Below are positions 1 to 8,970 of a stretch of 64,000 nucleotides of DNA, in pieces. Location: contig NZ_SGXE01000002.1 in assembly GCF_004216895.1 (NCBI RefSeq), positions 310,001 through 374,000 on the forward strand. The letters run 5' to 3'. The notes beneath the pieces are model-generated. The model made no database searches. It was not told where the DNA came from and was given only the letters and a program-made list of their open reading frames with translations. This DNA comes from Aquimarina brevivitae. GTDB lineage: Bacteria > Bacteroidota > Bacteroidia > Flavobacteriales > Flavobacteriaceae. Numbering within the stretch: the first letter of the stretch is position 1; every line of letters starts with the position of its first letter. Position numbers and translations under genes: made by a program.

Positions 1-233
1 ACCTCTGTATTGCTTAAAAAATCATAAGGATTTTTAGATACAGCTGTTATTTTATCGGATCCTTGAATTTCCTTGAGTTCATTAAATAATACATAGGAAC
101 CGAAAGGGATTTTATCTGCCGAGGTGTAACTGTCTTTCCAATTAATAGGCTTTGGCTTAAACAACTCAACCAAAATTATAGTTAGCAATGCTAAACCTAA
201 AAGTGTTAATATGAATTTAGACCTTTTATCCAA
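1..233 (-). CDS. DUF4350-type membrane protein, 3' part cut by window edge
   Basis: The reading frame is open to the left edge, so only the first 77 or so residues are visible. It begins at a TTG three bases after the stop of the upstream DUF4129 gene, the first possible start in that frame. A short basic N-terminus is followed by one membrane segment (about residues 7-23) and then a stretch containing KPKPINW and DKIPFGSYVLFNEL. That stretch is characteristic of the Bacteroidota DUF4350 proteins which sit beside DUF4129, MoxR-type ATPase and DUF58 genes. Function is unknown; the family is thought to belong to a MoxR/VWA-linked membrane system. The MoxR and DUF58 genes would be expected just outside the window. 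Confidence 0.75.
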   Translation of the reverse strand, partial: MDKRSKFILTLLGLALLTIILVELFKPKPINWKDSYTSADKIPFGSYVLFNELKEIQGSDKITAVSKNPYDFLSNTE

Positions 234-236
234 TGC

Positions 237-962
237 TTATTTTATTAATGAATTTAAATTATCAAAGGTCCGCTTCGCTTTATCAAACCCTCCTTGATCT
301 AGTTCAAACTTACCATACCAGATGTAGTCATACAGGTAAGATACCCTACTGAAACCTTGTTTTATGGATGGATTAGCAATCTCTTGGAAATAGTCGGTAT
401 TTGTCTTTTCAAAATGATACTCAACAATGGCAGAAGCTGATAAGTTTTGTAATACCTTGAGGTACATGTATCGTATTGCTAGTCTATAATTTTGATTTGC
501 CAAAGCTTCGCTGATGAGATCTTCTAGGTTGATTTTTTCGATATCTTCTTCAGCTATATGGATAGGTAAATTGACCGAGGTGTTTTTTCTTTTAAAAAAA
601 GAAATTGCATCTTTTCCTGCTAAAATGCGGATGACAAGATAGATGGCAAACCCTATGAGGATGATATATATGATAGTTTCAATTACTTTGAGGATAGCAG
701 GATCTATTTTGATACCTAGCATATCGGCTATACCATTGGAGACCCAGTTTATAAATCGAGCCAATAAATTTCGCGATTCTACAATATCCTGTGTATAATC
801 AAATTCAGAACCATTATATTTATCGTTTAAGTCTTTGGAGAATTCAATGGTTTGAATAGTAGTGCTATCAATAACAACTTTAGTATCTTCTTTTTGCTGA
901 GCACTGACTATTATCGTAAAATAAAAAAAACAGAATGATATGTATCGTATGCAATTACTCAC
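237..962 (-). CDS. DUF4129 domain-containing membrane protein
   Basis: A 241-residue protein with an N-terminal signal peptide ending near SAQQ, a periplasmic stretch, one membrane helix around residues 90-115 and a cytoplasmic C-terminal domain. The C-terminal domain has the pattern AIRYMYLKVLQNL and YLYDYIWYGKF typical of DUF4129. I prefer the GTG at 962, which overlaps the stop of the upstream gene by eight bases; an in-frame TTG at 980 is an alternative giving six more residues. It lies in a tightly packed operon with SpoIIM, another membrane protein and DUF4350. That arrangement is common beside MoxR ATPases in Bacteroidota. Biochemical role unknown. Confidence 0.8.
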   Translation of the reverse strand: MSNCIRYISFCFFYFTIIVSAQQKEDTKVVIDSTTIQTIEFSKDLNDKYNGSEFDYTQDIVESRNLLARFINWVSNGIADMLGIKIDPAILKVIETIIYIILIGFAIYLVIRILAGKDAISFFKRKNTSVNLPIHIAEEDIEKINLEDLISEALANQNYRLAIRYMYLKVLQNLSASAIVEYHFEKTNTDYFQEIANPSIKQGFSRVSYLYDYIWYGKFELDQGGFDKAKRTFDNLNSLIK

Positions 963-1872
963 CCTGTCCGATTTGATCAATTCTCTTTTTCATCATCACA
1001 TTATACTTCTCCTCGTGTACAGAAAAATATAAAACCCCATTAATAAATTGTGATAAAGATTGGGAGTAAGCCATTACGATTAAAACCAGGGTAAGACCAA
1101 TAGTGTAAATAACCGTTGCAACAGCAGAGGTTTCCAGTGCGTCTCCTGTCTCTACAGCATGAAAGGTATATATTCCTATTAAAATACCAGGTGCGGTTAA
1201 TAACAAAAGAAATAGCAATCCTAAAAGGAATCCGATAATAAAATTAACTCCAACACATTTCCAAAAAGCACTTTTAACTAAAACCCAACCTTCACCAAGA
1301 CTTTCAACTGCTCCTTTCTTTTCATTTAACATTACCATAAAAGAAATACCTATCCATGAACTAATAAAAAACTGAATGATATTCTGTGCAAAAAAACCAA
1401 GTAATGGGATAAATGAAAGAATCAGGTAAGCAATACCAAAAACAAAGTAAATCACTATAACTAAAATTATAAATAGTATAATGCTACCTATATTATTTAC
1501 AATTAGATTCCATACATCTTTCTTTTTTACATCAGTATGCTCTTGTTTATTATAATTGACCATGTATGAAGAAGCTAGACTGTAATTTAACGCAGCAGTG
1601 GTAATTAGAACGAGAAAAAAACCGATAAATCCAAAGCCAATCATCATCATTGCCGATTGATCATTACCTCCTGATTTTTCTATAGCAATAGAATCCATTA
1701 TCCCTGAAACCATTAGATAACTAGACCCTAATAATAATAAAATAAAGAGGCCATTGTACCTTAAAAAGATATTAGTAAATCCTTTTATATTTTGTTTAAA
1801 AAAATCAAAATAAACGGTAATGATTGCGCCAAAGTCTCTACGTTGTTTAAGTTCTATGTAATTCTTTTTCAT
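955..1872 (-). CDS. multi-pass membrane protein of the SpoIIM/DUF4129 operon
   Basis: A 305-residue integral membrane protein with about six hydrophobic helices. The first follows a basic N-terminus that includes the QRRDFGAIITVYFDFFKQN amphipathic stretch. It resembles the DUF4013 or glycerophosphodiester phosphodiesterase membrane-domain type proteins found between SpoIIM and DUF4129 genes in flavobacteria; no catalytic motif is visible. Both ends overlap their neighbours (26 bases with SpoIIM, 8 with DUF4129), indicating translational coupling. Likely an envelope scaffold or transporter-like component; the specific family assignment is tentative. Confidence 0.65.
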   Translation of the reverse strand: MKKNYIELKQRRDFGAIITVYFDFFKQNIKGFTNIFLRYNGLFILLLLGSSYLMVSGIMDSIAIEKSGGNDQSAMMMIGFGFIGFFLVLITTAALNYSLASSYMVNYNKQEHTDVKKKDVWNLIVNNIGSIILFIILVIVIYFVFGIAYLILSFIPLLGFFAQNIIQFFISSWIGISFMVMLNEKKGAVESLGEGWVLVKSAFWKCVGVNFIIGFLLGLLFLLLLTAPGILIGIYTFHAVETGDALETSAVATVIYTIGLTLVLIVMAYSQSLSQFINGVLYFSVHEEKYNVMMKKRIDQIGQGE

Positions 1873-2821
1873 ATTTTTTACTTAGTAGGATGGGGTATAT
1901 GATATAGTAGTATACGATTAAAAATAAAGAGGCAAATATAATTATAAAAGCTAACCAAGTTGGCATATTTGAATAACGGGTTATAAATCCTTCAATAAAA
2001 CCAGCTGTGATGAAAAATGGAATCGTACTGACTACAATTTTGAGTCCATCTTTTGCTCCTTTCATAAATGAAACCCGTCTTGAAAAAGTTTTAGGAAAAA
2101 GAATGCTATTACCCATAACAATACCTGCACAACCTGCAATAACGATAACCGAGATTTCAATTGTACCGTGTAACCATACTGATTTTGAAGCTTCGAATAG
2201 TAATCCTTGATTATAAAAGAACGTCATAAAAGCACCGAGCATAACCCCATTAGAAAATAAGATATAACCTGTACCTATGGAGGTTATCACCCCAAAAGCA
2301 TAAGCTAAAAATGCTACTCGTATATTATTGATTGTAATTCCTAAAAAAGAGCCAACCATACTACCGCTTTTATAAATCCCAGTTGGGTCTCCTTTTTCAA
2401 TATTGTTTAATGTTTCATTGACATAAGCGTCTCCCAATATTAATCTTAAAAATGAAGAATCATTAAGGGCAGAGATAATACCAATACTACAAGCAGCGGT
2501 AAATATCAGAAAGGTATATAGTAAAGTACGATGGTATTTTTTGAAAAAAAGAGGGAATTCGTATTTCCAAAAGCTTAGGATTCGATTTTTATCCTCTTTT
2601 TTATTGATATAAATTTTTTGATGTGCTTGTGAGGCTAGGGCGTTTAGATATAATAATGTCTTACTTTCGGGATAGTAGGTCTGTGCATACGCCAAATCGT
2701 TGGTTAAGTGGATGTAGTAATCCGCAAGTTGATCTGGAGTTAGGATAACTTTTTTATGGATTGCTTTTTCAAAAGCGATCCATTTTTCTTTATTTTGCTT
2801 CACGAAAGCTGCTTCCCGCAT
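1847..2821 (-). CDS. stage II sporulation protein M (SpoIIM) family membrane protein
   Basis: A 324-residue protein with a cytoplasmic N-terminal region (about 1-95, REAAFVKQNKEKW) and five or six membrane helices. The loops carry GSFLGITINNIRVAF and WLHGTIEISVIVIAGCAG, hallmarks of the SpoIIM/DUF95 family. In Firmicutes SpoIIM helps peptidoglycan hydrolysis during engulfment; in non-sporulating Bacteroidota its role is unknown and it usually pairs with an RDD gene, as here. It is the first gene of a leftward operon and is separated from the divergent RDD gene by only 37 bases, so the two promoters must overlap. Confidence 0.88.
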   Translation of the reverse strand: MREAAFVKQNKEKWIAFEKAIHKKVILTPDQLADYYIHLTNDLAYAQTYYPESKTLLYLNALASQAHQKIYINKKEDKNRILSFWKYEFPLFFKKYHRTLLYTFLIFTAACSIGIISALNDSSFLRLILGDAYVNETLNNIEKGDPTGIYKSGSMVGSFLGITINNIRVAFLAYAFGVITSIGTGYILFSNGVMLGAFMTFFYNQGLLFEASKSVWLHGTIEISVIVIAGCAGIVMGNSILFPKTFSRRVSFMKGAKDGLKIVVSTIPFFITAGFIEGFITRYSNMPTWLAFIIIFASLFLIVYYYIIYPILLSKKYEKELHRT

Positions 2822-2858
2822 CTAAACTTTTTTGATAAAGATAATTACTTACTATTAA

Positions 2859-3584
2859 ATGGCAAATATAGCAATCAATACCACTCAAAATGTTAATCTA
2901 GACTACAAAATTGTTAGTATAGGAGAACGAATCGTCGCTTTTTTAATTGATTTTGGTATTTTTTGGCTCTACTTTTTCATTGTAAACCTTATCACCTCGG
3001 TTGTAGGAACTGCTTTTTCCGATACTTGGACGGTAATCGGTGTTCAATCCTTATTGTTAGTGCCAATAATGTTTTATTCCTTGTACATGCATATCATATT
3101 TAATGGTCGTACTGTAGGAAAAATGATAATGAAAATGCGTGTTGTGCGTACCGATGGATTGCCGGTGCATTGGAGTAATTATATGGTGCGATGGATGCTA
3201 CGCTTAGTAGATATTTGGATTTTTACTGGTTCCATAGGTATTCTTACCATACTTTTTTCTGATAAAAAACAACGTCTCGGGGATGCTGCTGCAGGAACTA
3301 TTGTTATTTCTACTAAAAATAAAGTAAAGATATCTCATACGATTTTAGAAGAGGTGGGAGAGGACTATCAGCCAAAGTTTACTAGTGTGACAAGCCTATC
3401 CGATAAAGATGTGCGTTTGATAAAAGAGACCTATCAAATTGCTAAAAGCTCAAGAGATTACAAAATGCTTACTGCTTTGCGTCAAAAAGTAGAGCAACTC
3501 CTGGAGACCAATTCCGAGTTATATGATATTCAGTATATAGATACAGTACTAAAGGATTATAATTATTTTACTCAGCAATTTTAA
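2859..3584 (+). CDS. RDD family membrane protein
   Basis: A 241-residue protein. An RDD domain occupies about residues 15-150 with three or four helices; the GERIVAFLIDFGIFW start, GRTVGKMIMKMRVV and KKQRLGDAAAGTIVI motifs fit the family, which is named for conserved Arg-Asp-Asp. A soluble, helix-rich tail of about 85 residues follows. RDD proteins are proposed transporters or ion-linked membrane proteins. The gene is divergent from SpoIIM and meets the cyclophilin gene tail-to-tail with a single base between the two stop codons. Confidence 0.88.
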   Translation: MANIAINTTQNVNLDYKIVSIGERIVAFLIDFGIFWLYFFIVNLITSVVGTAFSDTWTVIGVQSLLLVPIMFYSLYMHIIFNGRTVGKMIMKMRVVRTDGLPVHWSNYMVRWMLRLVDIWIFTGSIGILTILFSDKKQRLGDAAAGTIVISTKNKVKISHTILEEVGEDYQPKFTSVTSLSDKDVRLIKETYQIAKSSRDYKMLTALRQKVEQLLETNSELYDIQYIDTVLKDYNYFTQQF

Positions 3585-3585
3585 G

Positions 3586-4335
3586 TTATTTTATGACCTC
3601 TGCGGTAATAAAAATATTTTCTTTTGGCCATTCGCTGCCATCTACAGGTACGTTGGAAATTTTATCTACCGTACTCATTCCTCGAATTACTTTGCCGAAT
3701 ATGGTATGCTCTCCATCTAAATGATGGGCTCCATTCTGAGCTACCACCACAAAAAATTCATAGGGTGTAGAACGATTAGAAGGGTTATCTACCCACTGTT
3801 TAGACAGCGCTACCATGCCTCTATCGTGTTGAACCCCTTTTAGCTGTTCTTGTGGAATGGTATAATCGCCAATTTCAAAACGTTTTTTTGACATTTCTGT
3901 ACGGTCACTATTACCACCTTGAATTACAAAACCTTTGGAAACTCTATAGAAGAATGTTTCGTCAAAATATTTTTGTTTCACCAAATAAATAAAGTTCGCT
4001 CTATGAATTGGGGTCTCTTCGAATAATTGAATATCAAAACTACCTAGTCGGGTTTTGATGCGTACAATAGTTTCTTGGTTTTCTTTACCATATTGGGTAA
4101 AAAAATCAATCAGGTTATCATTGGTTATTTTAAAGGGTTCTTCTTTTTTGGTGGTTACGGAGTCCTTATTGATCGCGGTCGTTTTGGGATTGCTATCTAC
4201 TACTGCGGTGTCTTTTTTTAAAGTTTTCGCTTCAGTTGTAGTCGTTTTATTTTTTTTAGATTGTGTATCTTCACAACTTATACTTATACAAGTAAAGAGA
4301 ACAAGTAACGATAAAAAAGTTTTGGTCAATGACAT
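3586..4335 (-). CDS. cyclophilin-type peptidyl-prolyl isomerase lipoprotein
   Basis: About 249 residues. A lipoprotein signal ends at ISISC, followed by a Lys/Thr-rich linker of about 60 residues and a cyclophilin domain over roughly the last 160. The domain contains FYRVSKGFVIQGGN, equivalent to the FHRVIPGFMIQGGD core, and the HTIFGKVIRGMSTVDKI segment of the family. It should isomerise Xaa-Pro bonds of envelope proteins from a membrane anchor. I chose the ATG at 4335 because it puts the signal peptide directly at the start; an ATG nine bases upstream (4344) is possible. The 5' end overlaps the divergently transcribed CoA pyrophosphatase gene. Confidence 0.87.
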   Translation of the reverse strand: MSLTKTFLSLLVLFTCISISCEDTQSKKNKTTTTEAKTLKKDTAVVDSNPKTTAINKDSVTTKKEEPFKITNDNLIDFFTQYGKENQETIVRIKTRLGSFDIQLFEETPIHRANFIYLVKQKYFDETFFYRVSKGFVIQGGNSDRTEMSKKRFEIGDYTIPQEQLKGVQHDRGMVALSKQWVDNPSNRSTPYEFFVVVAQNGAHHLDGEHTIFGKVIRGMSTVDKISNVPVDGSEWPKENIFITAEVIK

Positions 4336-4970
4336 TTGATACATTTAATAATTTGATACCAAAAATAATGAAAATGTCGGTACCGGGAGAATCTTCTCAT
4401 TTTCATATGGCGCCCGAATTAAGAATGCGAGAGTTGCATCAGCTAAAAATAGAGGAGCAAAACCCTAAGAAAGCTGCCGTACTCATGCTTTTTTATCCTA
4501 AAAATGAAATTACCCATTTGGTATTGATTTTACGCCCAACGTATGAAGGGGTTCACTCGGGTCAGGTAGCATTACCAGGGGGTAGAGTAGAAGACACAGA
4601 TCCTGATTTTGAACATACAGCATTACGCGAAACCTGGGAAGAAGTTGGTGTACCTATGGAAGCCATGCGTGTCATAAAACCGATGACTAAAGTTTATATT
4701 CCTCCTTCTAATTTTTGGGTGTATCCTTATATAGGATCTACTATGAAAACTCCTCAATTTATACCGCAAGAAGATGAGGTAGCTCAGGTCATAGAAATAC
4801 CAATTGCTAAACTTTTAGATGATGCTAATGTTACTTCGCAAAAATTAAGTACGTCATATGCTCAAAATATAAAGGTACCGGTCTTTAATCTAGATGGTTA
4901 CGTGGTTTGGGGAGCTACAGCGATGATGTTAAGTGAGCTGAAAGTATTTTTAAAAGGTGTTTTAGAATGA
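4329..4970 (+). CDS. Nudix hydrolase, CoA pyrophosphatase type
   Basis: A 213-residue protein with a complete Nudix box (GGRVEDTD through RETWEEVG) near residues 83-106. It is preceded by RPTYEGVHSGQVALPGG, which matches the CoA-diphosphatase signature (RP..HxGQVxxPGG). It probably cleaves coenzyme A, or oxidised CoA, to phosphopantetheine and 3',5'-ADP in the cytoplasm. The family's N-terminal helix starts immediately after the first Met, so I keep the start at 4329 even though it overlaps the start of the divergent cyclophilin gene. No downstream partner; about 160 noncoding bases follow. Confidence 0.9.
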   Translation: MTFDTFNNLIPKIMKMSVPGESSHFHMAPELRMRELHQLKIEEQNPKKAAVLMLFYPKNEITHLVLILRPTYEGVHSGQVALPGGRVEDTDPDFEHTALRETWEEVGVPMEAMRVIKPMTKVYIPPSNFWVYPYIGSTMKTPQFIPQEDEVAQVIEIPIAKLLDDANVTSQKLSTSYAQNIKVPVFNLDGYVVWGATAMMLSELKVFLKGVLE

Positions 4971-5023
4971 TATTTTTTTATATTTGGCAGCTGTTTTGTT
5001 GAATTTTCACAAGAATTTATCGC

Positions 5024-5054
5024 TTGTCTTAGTGTAGGATTGTAGATAAATTTT
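5024..5054 (+). promoter_or_regulatory. possible Bacteroidota promoter for the acyltransferase gene
   Basis: TTG at 5024-5026, a 20-base spacer and TAAATTTT at 5047-5054, seven of eight matches to the Bacteroidota -7 consensus TAnnTTTG. Transcription would start near 5060, leaving a leader of about 70 bases. By-eye match only. Confidence 0.3.
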
Positions 5055-5129
5055 TAAATTCATAGTTCAATCAGCTAGATACTAAGAATTACACATCGCT
5101 AATCAACTAAAATTGTAAATCATAATTCT

Positions 5130-5933
5130 ATGGGATTATTTAAAAAGAATCCTTTTGGTCATATATTGTTTTTAAAGAAGTGGTTAATTCGTATTATGGG
5201 AGCACTAACCCATAGAAGATATCGTGGATTTAATGAGCTTCATATCGAAGGCAGTGAGATTTTTAAAGAGCTACCCGAAAATGGCGTGTTGTTTGTTTCG
5301 AATCACCAAACCTATTTTGCAGATGTTGTTGCCATGTTTCATGTGTTCAATGCGAGCCTTAGTGGTAGAACAGATTCTATAAAGAATATCGGATACTTAT
5401 GGAACCCTAAACTCAACTTGTACTATGTTGCTGCCAAAGAAACGATGAATGCGGGGTTGTTGGCAAAAATTCTAGCGTATGCAGGAGCGATTACTGTAGA
5501 ACGTACTTGGCGTGAAGCAGGCCAGGAAGTTAACCGACAAGTAAAGATGAGTGATATTACCAATATCAAAAGAGCTTTAGAAGACGGGTGGGTAATTACT
5601 TTTCCGCAGGGAACAACAAAACCTTTTAAACCTATTCGAAAAGGAACTGCGCATATCATACGTCAGTATAAGCCTATCGTAATTCCAATTGTTATTGATG
5701 GTTTTAGAAGATCATTTGATAAAAAAGGAGTAACGATCAAAAAGAAAGGAATCTTGCAGTCTATGGTGATCAAAAAACCATTGGATATTGATTATGAAAA
5801 TGATTCAATTGATGATATCGTTGAAAAATTAGAATATGCCATAGAACAACATCCATCGTTCTTAAAAGTGATTCCTAAAGAAGAAATTGAAGCTATGGAA
5901 GAGCTTAATCAAAAAAGAAGGTGGGAGTATTGA
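5130..5933 (+). CDS. lysophospholipid acyltransferase (PlsC-like)
   Basis: A 267-residue PlsC-type acyltransferase. Motif I is SNHQTYFAD near residues 57-65, with five residues between His and Asp rather than the usual four. Motif III is seen in TFPQGTT near 152-158 and the C-terminal VIPIVIDGF fits motif IV. It should acylate a lysophospholipid or related acceptor at the inner membrane during lipid synthesis or remodelling. It stands alone, with its own upstream gap and a strong terminator. The HX5D spacing recurs in Bacteroidota relatives as I recall them, so I read it as a subfamily trait, not a defect. Confidence 0.82.
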   Translation: MGLFKKNPFGHILFLKKWLIRIMGALTHRRYRGFNELHIEGSEIFKELPENGVLFVSNHQTYFADVVAMFHVFNASLSGRTDSIKNIGYLWNPKLNLYYVAAKETMNAGLLAKILAYAGAITVERTWREAGQEVNRQVKMSDITNIKRALEDGWVITFPQGTTKPFKPIRKGTAHIIRQYKPIVIPIVIDGFRRSFDKKGVTIKKKGILQSMVIKKPLDIDYENDSIDDIVEKLEYAIEQHPSFLKVIPKEEIEAMEELNQKRRWEY

Positions 5934-5954
5934 TCGCACTATTTTAAATAAAGA

Positions 5955-5981
5955 AAAACCGGCTTTCTTGCCGGTTTTTTT
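5955..5981. terminator. bidirectional Rho-independent terminator
   Basis: Stem AAAACCGGC (5955-5963), a six-base loop, and GCCGGTTTT (5970-5978) with a run of T after it. On the minus strand the stem is also followed by a T-rich tail, so it can end both the acyltransferase and the convergent metalloprotease transcript. Confidence 0.85.
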
Positions 5982-5999
5982 ATATCGTATAATTAAATT

Positions 6000-7676
6000 T
6001 TATGGATTCCAGCTTCGCAAAACAGTTGGGTTTGTAGGTAAACCGTTTTGTTCTGCATCTGGGGTTGCTAATAGTTCTATTTGAATTACCAGGCCATCAC
6101 TAGCCCTAAGGTTAATGGCTCGGGTTTGAAAGCTATTACCGTCCAGTGGATCTGCGCTATTATCTAGAGCCATAGGTAGCATATAAGTTTTAACCAAACC
6201 ACCTTGTGTGATGCGTACACTTACATCACAACCTCCATCAGGACAATATACATTACCAGCTCTCTGGCGGTCAGCTTCAAGAGTTGGATCAAATAAATCG
6301 ATCAAGCCACTGCGATATGGACCTATAGGAGGATAAACAATAGTAGCTTGTGGTGTTACAGCGCTTACCCCAGCCATTATACTGATCACATCTACATTTC
6401 TTTCATTGGCATAATCCACTCCATTATTTGAGATTATTTGTGTATAATCTCCAGTACTATGATCCCAGCTCGCATAACTGCCTAAAGATTCGTTCCAAAT
6501 CACGATATGATTTTCTAAATACTGTTGCATTTGAGCTACAGAATAATCCGAAAAATGTCTTAGTAAAAATCCTTCTTCTTGATCACCTTGTCCACCGCCT
6601 TGCATAGGGTCTTGCTTGTAAACTCCAGGTGTTCCACCTACTGCATTAGGTTGAACCGTAGGAGGGATAAATTTTTTACTTGGTAGATCAAATGCCCACA
6701 CAGGACCAGCGTGGGTTTTATTAAAATTGTCAGGGGCTGCTATGCCGTGCATATCTCCTTTATAAGGATATTGCTGGTTATTACCCCAATGTGGTAGTGC
6801 AAATGCGTGACCCAATTCGTGATGCAGTATTCCAATATTATTACCATTTCCAACTCCGGCAAATCCACCGGCCTGTCCACCAGATGGCACGCCATATATA
6901 TTAGTGTAAAACAACGATACTCTACCTTTGGTACCTGCCGCTGCTTTAAGAGCTCTGTTCCATTGTGCTGCAGTAGCCTGTTCTCCATCAAAGCTAGCTC
7001 CGGTGATCGTTTGGTATTCTTCTCTTGAACTGACACGTGCGGCAATGGCATTAGCATCTCTTCGGGGTGGCACAGTAAGTTCTTGAAAAAGCACATTAGG
7101 CACTCTAATTAATTCGATGCTGGTTGCAGGCCATTTGGCTTCTAACTCTTCTTTCCATCCGGTAGGGTAGTCACCGGGAGAATTTACAAAGAAGTGCGCA
7201 TCAAACAAGGTCATTATTATCTTATTGGGCGCTCCAATAGTTAAGTCTACAAGATCTACGCTTTGTGTACCGCTTTCTACCGTTATTTGTAGACCAGGTT
7301 TAACCCATTCTTTTGGGATAATGGCAGTGTAACTGTCCTCATAATTATGATCCACTTGCCCTGGTCTTAAATCAATAACTTCCGGGGCGTTAGTAGGTGG
7401 ATCCAATTCTATAGTTAGTTGATTTCCATTTAGGTTTAATACAGCTATTGCTGGAGTTGATGCTTCTTCAGTGATTTGGGCTTTTAACAGAGCCTCCTTA
7501 TTGCTTACTAATTTAAATCGCTCGTCATCAGGATGCATAACGTGCGTTTGAGCAAAAAAGACTTCGAAATCTCGGTTTGCATCATCATAAGGATTAAGCG
7601 GGACAGAAAGTTCCTCTTTGCTACACGCAATACCAATAAGTAGTGTCAATACGAGTAGGAGATAATTACTTTTCAT
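6000..7676 (-). CDS. secreted zinc metalloprotease lipoprotein, metzincin-like
   Basis: About 558 residues starting at the ATG at 7676, which places a lipoprotein signal (LIGIAC) at the N-terminus; an upstream in-frame ATG at 7715 adds 13 residues and is less likely. A beta-rich N-terminal region leads to a catalytic domain with HELGHAFALPH at residues 286-296. This gives zinc ligands H286, H290 and H296 and catalytic E287. It is the HEXXHXXGXXH metzincin signature with Ala in place of Gly. ISIMAG further downstream could serve as the Met-turn. It resembles M66-like peptidases of Bacteroidota, but the family is not certain. Probably a surface-anchored protein-degrading enzyme. Confidence 0.7.
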   Translation of the reverse strand: MKSNYLLLVLTLLIGIACSKEELSVPLNPYDDANRDFEVFFAQTHVMHPDDERFKLVSNKEALLKAQITEEASTPAIAVLNLNGNQLTIELDPPTNAPEVIDLRPGQVDHNYEDSYTAIIPKEWVKPGLQITVESGTQSVDLVDLTIGAPNKIIMTLFDAHFFVNSPGDYPTGWKEELEAKWPATSIELIRVPNVLFQELTVPPRRDANAIAARVSSREEYQTITGASFDGEQATAAQWNRALKAAAGTKGRVSLFYTNIYGVPSGGQAGGFAGVGNGNNIGILHHELGHAFALPHWGNNQQYPYKGDMHGIAAPDNFNKTHAGPVWAFDLPSKKFIPPTVQPNAVGGTPGVYKQDPMQGGGQGDQEEGFLLRHFSDYSVAQMQQYLENHIVIWNESLGSYASWDHSTGDYTQIISNNGVDYANERNVDVISIMAGVSAVTPQATIVYPPIGPYRSGLIDLFDPTLEADRQRAGNVYCPDGGCDVSVRITQGGLVKTYMLPMALDNSADPLDGNSFQTRAINLRASDGLVIQIELLATPDAEQNGLPTNPTVLRSWNP

Positions 7677-8046
7677 AAAGTAGACTTTTTGGGGTTGATA
7701 ACATAGTTGTACCAAAGATAACTACTTAGTGCGAATAAAATTGTGATTGATTTATTATTAAGCATCAGTATGTGTAAACCTAAAAAGAGTCTTGTGGAGT
7801 GCTGTTTTTCAGAGGTATATAATTTTTTCGTGTCTTAAATACTACGGTTTCACCTTTCTATTTAATACGTGCAGCTGAGCTAAGTTGAAACAGTATTACC
7901 GATTCTGTAAGGGATGTCTCTTTTTGTAAAGTGATGACTTTTATCGTAATGCGATGTCCGTTTATCAGTCTTCTATCGGAGATCTAAGAGCTAATTTTAT
8001 ACTCGTTGTACAACATTAAACATTTAATAACTAAAATTAAAGTATT
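7677..8046. other. 370-base intergenic region
   Basis: Upstream of both the leftward metalloprotease and the rightward lipoprotein gene. I found no open frame, clear promoter box or hairpin here. It must hold two divergent promoters. Confidence 0.5.
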
Positions 8047-8916
8047 ATGAAAAAATTAATTTTTACGATGTTGCTCGTTGGTTTACTATCTAGTTGTAAT
8101 AATGATCTAGATGAATTCGAAACTATTAACATAGAGCAAACGAACTCCAGCAGCACCACAAATTCACTTTTTAAAAGTATTGATGATCTCAAAAATTATG
8201 AATTAGATGGAAAGCCAATTACTGATAAGAAAGTTATAAATAAAGAAATAGAAAAAGCTTTTGCTGTTAATTATGATTTTGATAGAAACATCATTTCTAT
8301 TTATAGTTCTAATATTAAATTACAAAACGCTATGCCAGATCTAAAATCTAAAATAGCATCTATAAGATTACATAGTAAAGAAGATATTGAAAGTTTTGAT
8401 GGTTTTCGGATTAATGAGTTTGAGGAAATAGTAAATGTCCCTAAACAAGTAGCCAATCCAATAAATCAGAGATTATCAAATAGTGAAATTGATAAATTGG
8501 GTAAATTGACTTTAAATCATGATGATGTCACTTTTTCCTATCACGTAGCTCATAAGTTTAATAGAAGTAGAGGACATAGCTCATTATTTAAGCTGATAAG
8601 TAATAATAATATTCCTTCAAATTCAGTTTCGACTAATTTAGTACATCACAATGGTACAATCGGAAGAGGTTCTCTCAATTTTGGAAGTGTTTTAAATAAC
8701 TGCCTTAATCTAGGAACAAGTTATTGGGATTATAGACTCAATGTGATAAATGACCGTGATAAAACGAGTTACCTCATCTTCTTTCAAGCTAAAGATTATG
8801 GAGGTAAAATGAAAATTATCACCCTTGGAAAGGATCAAAGTTTAAGAATCACTGATAAAAGTACAATTACACCTAATCTAACTTCTTTTCCACCAAAATC
8901 ATATGCTCGTTTTTAG
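8047..8916 (+). CDS. unrecognised lipoprotein
   Basis: A 289-residue protein with a clear lipoprotein signal peptide (MKKLIFTMLL through LLSSC) followed by an acidic Ser/Thr/Asn-rich linker to about residue 45. The rest is a mixed alpha/beta domain rich in Lys, Asp and Asn. I recognise no family. A possible His-rich patch (VAHKFNRSRGHS, residues 170-181) is seen. It is unusually AT-rich compared with the flanking genes and is followed 54 bases later by another unknown secreted protein in the same direction, so the two may be one unit. Confidence 0.6.
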   Translation: MKKLIFTMLLVGLLSSCNNDLDEFETINIEQTNSSSTTNSLFKSIDDLKNYELDGKPITDKKVINKEIEKAFAVNYDFDRNIISIYSSNIKLQNAMPDLKSKIASIRLHSKEDIESFDGFRINEFEEIVNVPKQVANPINQRLSNSEIDKLGKLTLNHDDVTFSYHVAHKFNRSRGHSSLFKLISNNNIPSNSVSTNLVHHNGTIGRGSLNFGSVLNNCLNLGTSYWDYRLNVINDRDKTSYLIFFQAKDYGGKMKIITLGKDQSLRITDKSTITPNLTSFPPKSYARF

Positions 8917-8970
8917 TGAAAAAGCGCTTTTTTGAAGAGCAAAATACTTATTAATTTAAAACCAATAAAA

